Shown in pieces: positions 9,521 to 23,169 of a DNA stretch of 64,000 nt. How positions within the stretch are numbered: the stretch's first letter is position 1; the number at the start of each line of letters is the position of its first letter. The stretch is taken from NCBI RefSeq assembly GCF_963678635.1, contig NC_087064.1:28314189-28378188 (forward strand). Direction: 5' to 3'. The position numbers and the translations under genes were made by a program. A model generated the notes under the pieces. It ran no database searches. It was not told where the DNA came from and saw only the letters and a program-made list of their open reading frames with translations. The stretch is from Symsagittifera roscoffensis (lineage: Eukaryota > Xenacoelomorpha > Acoela > Convolutidae).

Positions 9521-12253
9521 AATTTGAGGCTTTACCCCGGCGAAAACACATGATTTTTTCAATTTTTGGCAACCCTCCGAATCAACCCTCCGGAGTCAGT
9601 TAAGCCCCTTAATAACTCTCTATAGTGATTTTTTGAGACCCCTCCGAACTAATTTAAGTGCTTAAGATACCGTCCGAAGTAACCGTCCAAAGTAAGTTGT
9701 TATTTGAGTACCCTCCGGAGTGTACTAAGCCCCTTAACATCCCTCATTAGTAGAAGAGTGAGGAGAAGTGGGGGGGGGGGGGGGGGAGGGGGGTGGTTGG
9801 TGACCCCTATGTTTAAAAATAGGGAAAAAAGCATCCGCTCATCAACCTATGTATTAGGATAAGGAATAGATTTCTTTTGTATTAATATAGGGATTAAGTT
9901 TCCTAATTAGTATAGCAGGTTTGAGATGGTAAATTTCAGATGGTAAGTTTTTTCAGCGCCCGAATTTCCTATGTATAAGGATAGGTATAGATTTCCTTAT
10001 GCAAAAGGATTCGGTGTAGGGATTTAATAACTCAATAAGATGGCAAATCGGTTTTTCCAATGAATTAAGGTAGGGAATGGTAAAGTTTCAGTGTGATGGT
10101 AAGAGAATGATTAGATAAACGGTATTTTTTTTATTTAGTGTAGAAATGTCTAGATTTTTCGCAAAAATCTTGGCACGCGTTATGTAATTGTTGAGTAAAA
10201 CATGTAGATTGTGTAATCAAGGTACTATGTTCTTTTTGTTTATGGTAAGTCAATGGTAAGATGTGCATAAAATTTCAAAATACGATAAGATTTGATGTAA
10301 TTTGATTTAAAAAGTATTTTATTAAATGATCCTTATTATCAGAACAGTACTCAATCTAGCTGAAATTTTGCTGAAACCTACTGAAATTTCATTAAAAAAT
10401 TCAATATTTTGGAAAAAACTGCAAAAATTTTAAATTTTTTGGAGAAAATTGCAAAAATTCAAAAAATTGTAAAAAATTGCATAAATCTGAAGTTTTTTCC
10501 CTAGTTTTTCGTTGCTACTGATTTATTTGAGAAAAAAAAATTCATCGGTCTAGAATTAAAACTAAGCTCAAATTGTATTCTAATTGGCATCATGTTGAAG
10601 CAGTGATACAAAACTTTCAATAAAATTATAGATTTTTCCATTTTTTCTTTCAAAATAATGAAATACGATAAAGTTTACCGTAATTTGAGCTAAAAATTGG
10701 TTTATATAACACTCTGAACATATGAAGCTCATATTAGCTGAATCAATTTTGAAACTGCTGATTTATCGGTAAAATAGTGCAATTAATCGTACTTTTCGAG
10801 AAAGTGAAAATTAATCAAATCTATCCATAGTTTTCCATTTTTATCCTTCCGTTTGTGTAATTATTTGGTTTTTTGTCCAGTTTAAGGAGAATTCACATAA
10901 AAGTCTCACTTCAAATGAACAAAAAAAGCAGTATTTATTGAAATTTCTAGATCAAACTCTAGTATCCCTCTCCTCTTCAGTTTTTTCTTAATGATTAACC
11001 AAAACTTGTACAAAAATTATAATCTCTGAGAAGTTTTTCACATTGATAATAAGAACAAATTTCGGATCATTGTTGGAAAATGAACATTTTACTGCTAGAA
11101 TTGACTAAAAATGGGCTAAATTGTTCTTCAAAATTATATAGTTTGGATGAAGTTCGACAAAATTTTTTTTCAAAACTAATGATATCCCTCTGTTGCTTCT
11201 ATATCAATTTTTTTTTTAAATTTTCCGTAAAATGTTTCTTTGTTTTAGGATTTTTCTTGCTTTCCGCTTAAAATGTTTTTGCTATTGAAATTACTTTGCA
11301 AAAAACTTAGTCAGAACTAGTAAAACTAGGAGGAAAATGGAATCAACTGAACGAACAATTTGTTGGCAGAGATAAAAATAGAACTGATAAGGTCAGATGA
11401 TTATTTGAATTCTTACATGTTCTCCTGTAGGATCCCTTGTGCAGTTCCAACATTAAACTATTTAAGCAAAATTACAACTTTTGCGATCATGAACTATCTC
11501 TTTTTTTTGCGAAATAGTCATTAAATCGATTTTGATTCTTAATTTATGTCGGAATTTTCCTCAAAAAAGCCTCAATAGAAAGAACTGGTGCTAATGAAAA
11601 GCATTCAAAATTCCGTGTGAAAATTGTGATTATAAAATTGATTTTTCTACGTTGAGTTTTTTGAACAAGTTAAGAGATCAAAAACTTGTCGAATTGTTCT
11701 ATTTCTAACCAGTGAAAAAAAAAATACCAATAAATTTATATCACTTTTTTTGGTATATTGTAATTTAAACAAATGGAAGTCTTTTGAATTTTGATAATCA
11801 ATTAAAGGATATTGTGACAAATCTAGATTTTGCATTTGTATCAAATTCAAAACAATAATCGAAGTGATGTTCCTTATCTTCAACTTTTGTTTCATAGGCT
11901 CTTCTATGGTAATGACGTCATTCTTTGAATAAATTGACGTCACCAACCACGCATTTGTCCAAGTAGGGAGAAAATCTAGAAATTCAAGCACTTCAAAAAA
12001 TCAACCAAACAGAAATTTGCAGTTTCTAGACATAACTTTGGATCAAAAATAATCATTTTTGAAAAATGTCAATTGAAAAAAACATTTGAACTTCCTCGAG
12101 TTGCTCTACAAGAAAAAAATAATTCCGTGTGATTTCCTTTTTGTTGAAAAAGATGCATACCTTTATTTTTTCTCATTTTTTAGGACGTTGATTTTGTCCA
12201 AAATAGAGTTCTCGACTAAGTAAATGTTTATTTAGAGAAACTTTTTCAATCAA
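9521..12253. repeat. Array unit A (short) with preceding CCCTCCGAAGTAA subrepeats
   Basis: Subrepeats of the type CCCTCCGAAGTAA and AAGCCCCTTAA occupy 9521-9750. The unit start is marked by GAGTGAGGAGAAG plus a G-run (17 G at 9770-9786) and TTGGTGAC. About 1.9 kb then aligns with the other units. The last part (about 11,640-12,253) matches 28,075-28,662 almost exactly, including a fossil coding piece on the minus strand. Confidence 0.75.
11647..11991 (-). pseudogene. Fossil ORF fragment (EEPMKQK family), array copy
   Basis: The minus strand reads through ITIEEPMKQKLKIRN and, in a second frame, KFEDKEHHFDYCFEF-like residues. The same piece occurs at 28,115-28,399 and in better shape on the plus strand at 33,639-33,845. 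No known family was recognised. The frame relation differs between copies, so these are decayed remnants carried inside the repeat unit rather than genes. Confidence 0.55.
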
Positions 12254-13611
12254 AGAGTGAGGAGAAGGGGGGGGGGCTTATTGGTGACTCCTATTTATTA
12301 AAATAGAGAACAGAGCATCCACTCACGAACTAATGTTTTAAGATAAGGAATGCATTTTCTTTGTATTAATATAGGGAATAGGTTTCCTGGTTAAGATACC
12401 AGGTTTCAGATGGTAAATTTCATATAGCAAGTTTTTTTCGGCGCCCGAATTTCCCCGTGTATAAGGATAGTGTAAAGATTTCCCTATGCAAAAGAATTCG
12501 GTGTAGGGAATAAATAACTCAATAAGATAGAGAATCAGTTTTTCCAATGTATTAAGGTAGGGAATGGTAAAGTTTCAGTGTGATAGTAAGAGAATGATAA
12601 GAAAAACGGTGTTTTTTTTATTTCGTGTAGAAATGTCTAAGTTTTTCGCAAAAATCTTGGCACGCTTTATGTAATTGATGAGTAAATTATGTAGATTGTG
12701 TAATTAAGATGTAAGCTTTTTTGTTTATAGTAAGTCAATGATAAGATGAGCAAAAACTTGGATTTTTTTAAAATAAATTGAAGTTTTATTCAAAAAGTTT
12801 CAAAACACGATAAGATTTGTGGTAATTTGATTTAATAATTTTTTTAATTAGATGATCCTCATTTTCAGAACAGTACTCAATTTAGCTGAATTTTTGCTGA
12901 AGCCTACTGAAATTTTGAAAAAAAAATCAAAATTTTGGAAAAAAACTGCAAAAATTTCAAATTTTTTGGAGAAAATTGCAAAAATTCAAAAATTGGAAAT
13001 AGTTGCATAAATCTGAAGTTTTTTCCCTAATTCTTGGTTGGTACTGATTTATTTGAAGAAATTTGCATAGGTCTAGAGTTAAAAACTAAGCTCAAATTGT
13101 TTTCTAATTGACATCATGTTGAGGCAGAGATACAAAATTTTCAATAAAATTATAGATTTTTCCACTTTTTTTCTTTCAAAATATTGAAATACGATAAATC
13201 TTACCCTAACTTGAGCTAAAAATTGGTTTATATAATGCTTTGAACATATCAAGCTCATATTAGCCAAATCACTATTGAAACTGCTGATTTCTCGGGAAAA
13301 TAAATCAATTAATCGTAATTTTCGAGAAAGTGAAAATTAACCAAATCTATCCATAGTTTTCCATTTTTATCCTTCCGTTTGTGTAATTATTTGGTCTTTT
13401 GTCCAATTTGAGGAGAATTCATCTAAAAGTCTCACTTCAAATGAACAAAAAGAGCAGTATTTATTGGAAGTTCTAGATCAAACTCTAGTATTCCCTCTCC
13501 TCTTTAGTTTTTTCTTTATGATTAACCAAAACTTGTACAAAAATTACAATCTCTGAGAAGTTTTTCACGTTGATAATAAGAACAAATTTTGGATCATTGT
13601 TGAAAATTGAA
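12254..13611. repeat. Array unit B (truncated)
   Basis: Begins with GTGAGGAGAAG and a 10-G run followed by CTTATTGGTGACTCC. It aligns with the first 1.35 kb of the other units and is then cut off by the second copy of the 485-bp repeat at 13,612. No genes. Confidence 0.75.
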
Positions 13612-14096
13612 CCCTCCAAATAGCTCCGTGGATAGAGATAGAGACGTGAAAATCGGAAAATGAATGAATCGGAGAGTGCAAATGCAATAGTTTTTGGCAA
13701 AATGTTTGTTTCCAAACCAATTTTGGTCCAGTTTTTTGATTATTCAGTACTGTACAGGGCTACAGCGCCCGCTTCAAATAAGTTTTAAGCTTTTTCCGAA
13801 ATAATTGCAAAAAAACCCTGAGAACCTATATAGCTAGTGAAAAAAATCCAATTCAGCTAACGCGTTTTTGATCATTTCTCAGAGACTGAAAAGCCAATTG
13901 GAATAATTTTAATACAATAAGTCGGCGTTGTTTATCGTTTTTCTGACCCTTAACCGTTTTTATTCTGATAGTATCAGAAAAGAAAATTTAATAAGCATTT
14001 ATCTATTTGGAGGGTCTAAATTTCAGGGAACCGTTCGAGCGACGGAAAATTTTATGTAACTCTATTTTTATTCCGCACGGTAGCTGGATCGGCTTC
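13612..14096. repeat. Dispersed 485-bp repeat, copy 2
   Basis: Near-identical to 9008-9490. It then joins directly to the body of the next unit, skipping the subrepeats and G-run. Confidence 0.85.
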
Positions 14097-17000
14097 CGGT
14101 TTCCTAATTAGGATAGCAGGTTTCAGATGATAAATTTCTGATGGTAAGTTTTTTCAGCGCCCGAATTTCCTATGTATAAGGATAGGTATAGATTTCCTTG
14201 TGCAAAAGGATTCGGTGTAGGGAATTAACACTTCAATAAGATGGCAAATCGGTTTTTCCAATGAATTAAGGTAGGGAATGGTAAAGTTTCAGTGTGATGG
14301 TAAGAGAACGATTAGATAAACGGTATTTTTTTTATTTTGTGTAGAAATGTCTAGATTTTTCGCAAAAATCTTGGCACGCGTTATGTAATTGTTGAGTAAA
14401 ACATGTAGAATGTGTAATCAAGGTACTATGTTTTTTTTTGTTTATGGTAAGTCAATGGTAAGATTTGCATAAAATTTCAAAACACGATAAGATTTGATGT
14501 AATTTGATATAATAACTATTTTATTAGATGATCCTTATTATCAGAATAGTACTCAATCCAGCTGAAATTTTGCTGAAACCTAATGAAATTTCGAAAAAAA
14601 ATTCAAAATTTTGGAAAAAACTGCAAAAATTTCAAATTTTTTGGAGAAAATTGCAAAAATTCAAAAATTGTAGAAAAAAAAATTTGCATAAATCTGTAGT
14701 TTTTTCCCTAGTTTTTTGTTGCTACTGATTTATTTGAGAAAAAAAATGCATCGGTCTAGAGTTTAAAACTAAGCTCAAACTGAATCTAATTGGCATCATG
14801 TTGAAGCAGTGATACAAAACTTTCAATATAATTATAGATTTTTCCATTTTTTTCTTTCAAAATATTGAAATACGATAAAGTTTACCCTAATTTGAGCTAA
14901 AAATTGGTTTATATAACACTCTGAACATATGAAGCTCATATTAGCTGAATCAATTTTGAAACTGCTGATTTCTCGGTAAATAGTGCAATTAATCGTACTT
15001 TTCGAGAAAGTGAAAATTAATCAAATCTATCCATAGTTTTCCATTTTTATCCTTCCGTTTGCGTAACTATTTGGTCTTTTGTCCAATTTGAGGAGAATTC
15101 ACCTAAAAGTCTCACTTCAAATGAACAAAAAGAGCAGTATTTATTGAAATTTCTAGATCAAACTCTAGTATCCCTCTCCTCTTTAGTTTTTTCTTAATGA
15201 TTAACCAAAACTTGTACAAAATTTATAATCTCTGAGAAGTTTTTCACGTTGATAATAAGAACAAATTTCGGATCATTGTTGGAAAATGAACATTTTACTG
15301 CTAGAATTGACTAAAAATGGGCTAAATTGTTCTTCAAATTTTTATAGTTTGGATGAAGTTCAACAAAATCTTTTTCAAAACTAATGATATCCCTCTGTTG
15401 CTTCTATAACAAATTTTTTAAAAATTTTCCGTAAAATGTTTCTTTGTTTTAGGATTTTTCTTGCTTTCCGCTGAAAATGTTTTTGCTATTGAACTTATTT
15501 TACAAAAAACTTAGTCAGAACTAGTAAAAAGAGGAGGAAAATGGAATCAACTGAACGAACAATTTGTTGGCAGAGATAAAAATAGAACTGATAAGGTCAG
15601 ATGATTATTTGAACTCTTACATGTTCTCCTGTAGGATCCCTTGTGCAGTTCCAACTTTAAACTATTTAAGCAAAATTACAACTTTTGGGATCATTAACTA
15701 TCACTTTTTTTTGCGAAATAAACATTAAATCGATTTTGATTCTTGATTTATGTCGGAATTTTCCTCAAAAAAGCCTCAATAAGAAAGAACTGGTGCTAAT
15801 GAAAAGCATTCATAAGTCCGTGTGAAAATTGTGATTATAAAATTGTTTTTTCTACGTTGAGTTTTTTGAACAAGTTAAGAGCAGCTTGATTGTTTTTAAT
15901 CTGAAAACCTTCGGAAGTAGAAATACGCAAGTGGGTCTAGTTCCTATCTGAAAGAACGCTTCTTAGAGAAATTGAATAGGAAAAGGAAACCAAGACGCAA
16001 GCTATGGAAATTAAAAACTATTGCAAAATCCATTAAGCGAAAAACTCTATAGTTCTACGTAAATTTCTAAATGAAGAAATTGAAGCTAACCATAACAAAA
16101 TCTTTACTTACTGAAACTTTTCAGGCTAAAATTTAGATAAATCAGAGATCATACAGCTGGTTCTGCCAAAGTATCATTTTGTCTGGAAATTTTCAGCGAG
16201 CTTCATATTATTTTCTCTGAAAATCTTTCCAGATCAATCCTTTTTGTTTTTCATCCAAAAGAATAAAATGTAGATCTTGAAAGCAAATTTTCGATTTATG
16301 CGTCATTTATCCTCTTCCAAATTTTATTCAAAATTTTTTTCAAATTTACCTAATATAATGAATATTAAAAAAAATTTATCTCAAATTAGTATTTTTTCAT
16401 CAGTTTCTGCTTCAACTACTATCTTCCAACTTATTTTAGTTTCAACAAAGTTTTACTTGAAAATTGGGTTTTAGAGGGAAAAATGTATCATTTCAACGAA
16501 TACTCAATAATCCGAAGCAGAATTAATACAATAGATTTTTTGCTAGAAAACTTCAAACGATTTCTCAACCTGATAAAGTATGCTGCTGTTTCAACTCTGA
16601 ATTTCTAAATTGAAGTAACTTTTTGGCTGAGAAAATTGTATATTAATAGGTTGAAGTTTTCAAAAGTTAGCAAAAAAAACATACATTTTCTAATCTTTTC
16701 TAGGGCAGTTTCAATGTTTTCCCTGAGATCGTCAAAAAACAGTAGAAAACCATCGTTCCAAATAAATCAATCCCCATCATCTATTTGAAAATGCAGTACT
16801 CTGTGAACACGCTTACAGGCACTAAACACGGAAAGCAGTAACTAGGCAAAACTTTTCAGTTAGTCTATGTCTTATAATTATCCTGTTTTTCACAAAATTT
16901 CAACAAATACTTACACACTCATTAGCGTATGTAATTCATTTTTACTACAAATTTATCTCAACAGAATCTCACCAAGCTTGCATCCAATGGAGTTTTTACT

Positions 17001-18578
17001 GCAGACTAAAGATTTTCAGATCGATTTCCATTGAAAGTTTCACGATAGTTTGAACTCGATTGTTGCAGGTTTTATCATCAAACTGATTTTTTGAATAAAA
17101 AGTTAAATGTCTGATCAAGGAAAGTGATGAAAAAATTGGATACATTTCTCTCGAATATTTCAAATATATTGTATAGACTTTTCACATTCAGTAAAAGTTT
17201 TTATTCAAAGTATAATCTTCTATGTTTTTATTAAAAATATATTAATTTTACCTTCTCTTGGATTGTGTTTCGAGACTGCTGAGCACATAATTTAATTTTA
17301 TTTTGAATTGAAAAAAGCTTCTTCTTGATATGATTAGTGCGTTCCTTGCTGCTATATGTATAAAAGTTACATTTGGAACACTTGAAACGCCACAGTGCTT
17401 ACGATGTCTTGATGCATTTTTACGTGTGATTTCTCGGCCATATTCAAGACATACAACTCTTTCGTTTCTATTCAGAGACGGTATCTCAATAAGTAATGAA
17501 AGAAAAATGGGAGATTTAAAATGTCCCAAGTTGTTAGAAAAGAAAAATTGAATAGCCTCAAAAGTGAAAAAAGGTAATAAAAACAGTTATGTGAATTCCT
17601 TAACCAATGGTTTTTAACGTGGAAGAAAATCAGAATGGATATGCTTTTTAGCCTAGCTGAAATAAAAATTATTCAATCTAACCATAGATTTTCAAAAAAT
17701 TTTGCTATCAACCAATCAGAATCGAGCAATACTTATAAGGAAATTTTCATCTTTTCTGATATGAACCAATCAGAATCGAGCTTCAATGGTCATGGAATTT
17801 TCAAAAATTTATATGTCAACCGAATTGAGCTCTACTTATCGAGGATTTTTCAACAGTTTTGATATCGTTTGTTGATATCGAGCATTCCTTCACAGGTAGT
17901 ATTCATGGAAATAACCAATCAGAAGGAAGTATTGACAGGTTTTAAAATACTTTGTAGATCAGAACCAATCTTTGTTCATGAAACTTCTCAATCAACCAAT
18001 TTTAATGAAACTTTCTAACATAGCAACATATACATTTGACACCAAGGTGAGATTTTTTACCCGGTTCGTATTGTTTTTTCGGTACTCAATTCAAACTTTG
18101 AAAATTTGATCAAAAAGTTTGTCGAATTGTTCTTTTTCTAACCAGTGAAAATAAAAATTACCAAAATACACATTTTTATCACTTGTTTTTGTATAATGCA
18201 TTTATCAGTTTGGAGGGTCCAAATTTCAGGGAAGCGTTCGAGCGACGGAAGTTTTTAAATAACTCTATTTTTATAAAACTCTAGCTTGACCGGTTCAAGT
18301 AACCTTGTTTGAAGTAACTCAAACCGCGATTTGAGGCTTTATCCCAGCGAAAACACATGATTTTTTCGATTTTTGGTACCCCTCCGAAGTAACCCTCAGG
18401 AGTCAGTTAAGCCCCTTAATACCTCTCCTTAGTGAATTTTTGAGAACCCTCGAAGTAATTTAAGTGCTTAAGATACCGTCCGAAGTAAACGTCCAAAGTA
18501 AGTTGATTATTTGAGTACCTCCGAAGTAACCCTCCGGCCGGAGTGTACTAAGCCCCTTAACATCCCTCAGTAGTAAAA
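14097..18578. repeat. Array unit C
   Basis: Full-length type unit lacking its first 100 bp. It ends in the CCCTCCGAAGTAA subrepeats (about 18,360-18,570). It includes the two-finger fossil at 17,318-17,480 and the CCAATCAGAATCGAGC repeats near 17,708 and 17,766. It is about 90% or more alike to unit D by eye. Confidence 0.75.
17318..17480 (-). pseudogene. Fossil two-finger C2H2 zinc-finger module in array unit C
   Basis: The minus strand encodes a first finger, CLEYGREITRKNASRHRKHC, with Tyr where the second Cys should be. In a neighbouring frame it encodes a second finger, CSKCNFYTYSSEERTNHIKKK. A one-base frame offset separates the two in every copy seen (26,205-26,370 here and 35,036-35,195 on the other strand), so either the ancestor already had it or a short spacer was lost. 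The two fingers suggest a DNA-binding protein, perhaps of the mobile element that founded the repeat. There is no start, no polyadenylation signal and no intact frame. Confidence 0.6.
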
Positions 18579-21500
18579 GAGTGAGGAGAAGGGGGGTAGT
18601 GGGGGGGGGGGCTTATTGGTGACTCCTTTTTATTAAAATAGACAATAAAGCATCCACTCACGAACTATTGTATTAAGATAAGGATTGCATTTCCTTTGTA
18701 TTAATAAAGGGAATACGTTTCCTGGTTAAGATACCAGGTTTCAGATGGTAAATTTCATATGGCAAGTTTTTTTCGGCGCCCGAATTTCCCCGTGTATAAG
18801 GATAGTGTAAAGATTTCCCTATGCAAAATAAATCGGTGTAGCGAATAAATAACTCAATAAGATAGCGAATCAGTTTTTTCAATGTTTTAAGGTAGGGAAT
18901 GGTAAAGTTTCAGTGTGATGGTAAGAGAATGATAGGAAAAACGGTGTTTTTTTATTTCGTGTAGAAATGTCTAAGTTTTTTGCAAAAATCTTGGCACGCT
19001 TTATGTTATTGATGAGTAAAACATGTAGATTGTGTAATTAAGATGTCAACTTTTTTGTTTATAGTAAGTCAATGGTAAGATGTGCAAAAACTTGGAATTT
19101 TTATAAATAAATTGAAGTTTTATTCAAAAAGTTTCAAAACACGATAAGATATGATGTAATTTGATTTAATAATTTTTTTATTAGATGATCCTCATTTTCA
19201 GAACAGTACTCAATCTAGCTGAAATTTTGCTGTAGCCTACTGAATTTTTGAAAAAAATTTCAAAATTTTGGAAAAAAAATGCAAAAATTTCAAATTGTTT
19301 GGAGAAAATTGCAAAAATTCAAAAATTGGAAATAGTTGCATAAATTTGAAGTTTTTTCCCTAGTTCTTAGTTGCTACTAATTTATTTGAAAAAATTTGCA
19401 TAGGTCTAGAGTTCAAAACTAACCTCAAATTGTATTCTAATTGGCATCATGTTGAGGCAGAGATACAAAATTTTCAATAAAAATATAGCTTTTTCCACTT
19501 TTTTCTTTCAAAATATTGAAATACGATACATTTTACCCTAACTTGAGCTAAAAATTGGTTTATATAATGCTCTGAACATATCAAGCTCATATTAGCTAAA
19601 TCACTATTGAAACTGCTGATTTCTCGGGAAAATAATTTAATTAATCGTAATTTTTCCATTTTTATCCTTCCGTTTGTGTACCTATTTGGTCTTTTGTCCA
19701 ATTTGAGGAGAATTCACCTAAAAGTCTCACTTCAAATGAACAAAAAGAGCAGTATTTATTGGAATTTCTAGATTAAACTCTAGTATTCCCTCTCCTCTTT
19801 AGTTTTTTCTTAATGATTAACCAAAACTTGTACAAAAATTACAACCTCTGAGAAATTTTTCACGTTGATAATAAGAACAAATTTCGGATCATTGTTGAGA
19901 AATGAACATTTTACTGCTAGAATTGACTAAAATTGGGCTAAATTGTTCTTCAAAATTATATAGTTTGGATGAAGTTCATCAAAATCTTTTTCAAAACTAA
20001 TGATATCCATCTGTTGCTTCTATAACATAATTTTTTAAAAGTTTCCGAAAAATGTTTCTTTGTTTTAGGGTTGTTCTTGCTTTCCGCTTAACATGTTTTT
20101 GCATTGAACTTACTTTGCAAAAAACTTAGTCAGAACTAGTAAAATTAGGAGGAAAATGGAATCAACTGAACGAACAATTTGTTGGCAGAGATAAAAATAG
20201 AACTGATAAGGTCAGATGATTATTTGAACTCTTACATATTCTCCTGTAAGATCCCTTGTGCAGTTCCAACATTAAACTATTTAAGCAAAATTACAACTTT
20301 TGGGATCAATAACTATCACTTTTTTTTGCGAAATAGTCATTAAATCGATTTTGATTCTTGATTTATGTCGGAATTTTCATCAAAAAAGCCTTAATGAGAA
20401 GAACTGGTGCTAATGAAAAGCATTCAAAAGTCCGTGTGAAAATTGTGATTATAAAACTATTTTTTCTACGTTGAGTTTTTAGAACAAGTTAAGAGCAGCT
20501 TGATTGTTTTTAATCTGAAAACCTTCGGAAGTAGAAATACGCAAGTGGGTCTAGTTCCTATCTCAAAGAACGCTTCTTAGAGAAATTGAATAGGAAAAGG
20601 GAACCAAGACGCAAACTATGGCAATTAAAAACTAACTATTGCAAAATTCATTAAGCGAAAAACTCTATAGTTCTACGTAAATTTCTAAATGAAGAAATTG
20701 AAGCTAACCATAACAAAATCTTTATCTACTGAAAATTTTCATGCTAAAATTTAGATCAATCAGAGATCATACAGCTGGTTCTGCCAAATTATCAGTTTGT
20801 CTGGAAGTTTTCAGCGAGCTTCATATTATTTTCTCTGAAAATCTTTCCAGATCAATCCTTTTTGTTTTTCATCCAAAAGAATAAAATGTAGATCTTGAAA
20901 CGAAATTTTCGATTTATGCGTCATGTATCGTCTTCCAAATTTTATTCAAATTTTTTTTCAAATTTACCTAATATAATGAATGATAAAAAATATTTCCAAT
21001 AATTTCACTTTTATGTTGCATTTTTTCTCAAGATATAATTTTTTAACTAAATTTTAATACTTTCTCTCAAAACTCCTCATAATTAAAATTGAGTTTCTAT
21101 CTCAAATTAGTATTTTTTCATCAGTTTCTGCTTCAACTACTATCTTCCAACTCATTTTAGTTTCAACAAAGTTTTACTTGAAAATTGGGTTTAAGAGGGA
21201 AAAATGTATCATTTCAACGAATACTCAAAAATCCGAAGCAGAATTAATACCATAGATTTTTTGCTAGAAAACTTCAAACGATTTCTCAACATGATAAAGT
21301 ATGCTGCTGTTTCAACTCTGAATTTCTATATTGAAGTAACTTTTTGGCTGAGAAAATTGTATATTAATAGGTTGAAGTTTTCAAAAGTTAGCAAAAAAAA
21401 CATAAGTTTTCAAATTTTTTCTAGGGCAGTTTCAATGTTTTCCCAGAGATCGTCAAAAATCAGTAGAAAACCATCGTTCCAAATAAATCAATCCCCATCA

Positions 21501-23169
21501 TCTAATTGAAAATGCAGTACTCTGTGAACACGCTTACAAGCACTAAACACGGAAAGCAGTAACTAGGCAAAACTTTTCAATTAGTCTATGTCTTATAATT
21601 ATCCTGTTTTTCACAAAATTTCAACAAATACTTACACACTCATTAGCGTATGTAATTCATTTTTACTACAAATTTATCTCAACAGAATCTCACCAAGCTT
21701 GCATCCAATGGAGTTTTTACTGCAGACTAAAGATTTTCAGATCGATTTCCATTGAAAGTTTCACGATAGTTTGAACTCGATTGTTGTTGGTTTTATCATC
21801 AAACAGATTTTTCGAATAAAAAGCTAAATACCTCATCAAGGAAAGTGATGAAAAAATTGTATAAATTTTACCCGAATTTTTCAAATATATTGTATAGACT
21901 TTTCACATTCAGTAAAAGTTTTTATTCAAACATATTCTTCTATGTTTTTATTAAAAATATTTTAATTTTACCTTCTCTAGGATTGTGTTTCGAGACTGCT
22001 GAGCACATAATTTAATATTATTTTGAAATGAAAAAAGCTTCTTCTTGATATGATTAGTGCGTTCCTCGCTGCTATATGTATAAAAGTTACATTTGAAACA
22101 CTTTAAACGCCACAGTGCTGACTATCATCCGCGTGCCGAAGAGCTGTATTTACACATTGCGAGCTTCAGCTGTTTTTTGAAGTTAATAATTTATGCGTAA
22201 TTTGGCTTGATGCTTTCCATTTTTTCATTTTTATTACAAGCTAGCTGAAATGAAAATTATCCAGTCTAACCATAGATTTTCAAAAAATTTTGCTATCAAC
22301 CAATCAGAATCGAGCATTACTTATAAGGAAATTATCATCTTTTCTGATATCAACGAATCAGAAACAAGCTTTATTGGTCATGGAATTTTCAACAAACTCA
22401 ATGACAATCAGTCTGAAATAAGCTCTACTTCTCATGGATTTTTCAACAATTTTGATATTGTTGTTGATATCGAGCATTCCTTCACAGGTAGTTTTTATGG
22501 TAATAACCAATCAGAAGGAAGTATTGGCAGATTTTAAAATACTTTGTAGATCAGAACCAAACTTTGTCCATGAAACTTCTCAATCAACCAATTTTAATGA
22601 AATTTTCTAACATAGCAACATATACATTTGACACCAAGGTGAGATTTCTTGCCCGGTTCGTATTGTTTTTTCGGTACTCAATTCAAACATTGAAATTTCG
22701 ATCAAAAAGTTTGTCGAATAGTTCTATTTCTAACCAGCGAAAATATAATTACCGAAATACACATTTTTATCACTTGTTTTTGTATAATGCATTTATCAGT
22801 TTGGAGGGTCCAAATTTCAGGGAAGCGTTCGAGCGACGGAAGTTTTTATATAACTCTATTTTCATAAAACTCTAGGTTGACCGGTTCAAGTAACCTTGTT
22901 TGAAGTATTTTAAACCGCAATTTGAGGCTTTATCCCAGCGAAAACACATGATTTTTTCGATTTTTGGTACCCCTCCGAAGTAGCCCTCCGGAGTCAGTTA
23001 AGCCCCTTAATACCTCTCCTTAATAAATTTTTGAGAACCCTCGAAGTAATTTAAGTGCTTAAGATACCGTCCGAAGTAACCGTCCAAAGTAAATTGATTA
23101 TTTGAGTACCTCCGAAGTAACCCTCCGGCCGGAGTGTACTAAGCCCCTTAACATCCCTCAGTAGTAAAA
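18579..23169. repeat. Array unit D (complete, about 4.6 kb)
   Basis: Runs from the G-run boundary at 18,579 to the next at 23,170. It contains all segments seen in other units: the G-rich start, the 2-kb AT-rich body, the 20.5-22.0 kb body shared with unit C, the second zinc finger (22,038-22,122), CCAATCAGAA repeats, and CCCTCCGAAGTAA subrepeats. A 400-bp block at 22,123-22,540 matches 27,510-27,910. Confidence 0.75.

Noticed and set aside
22250-22537. A plus-strand frame with repeated NQSESS residues in array unit D
   Set aside because: The repetition follows the CCAATCAGAATCGAGC DNA repeat, and the frame is broken differently in other units. There is no splice or polyadenylation signal that singles it out.
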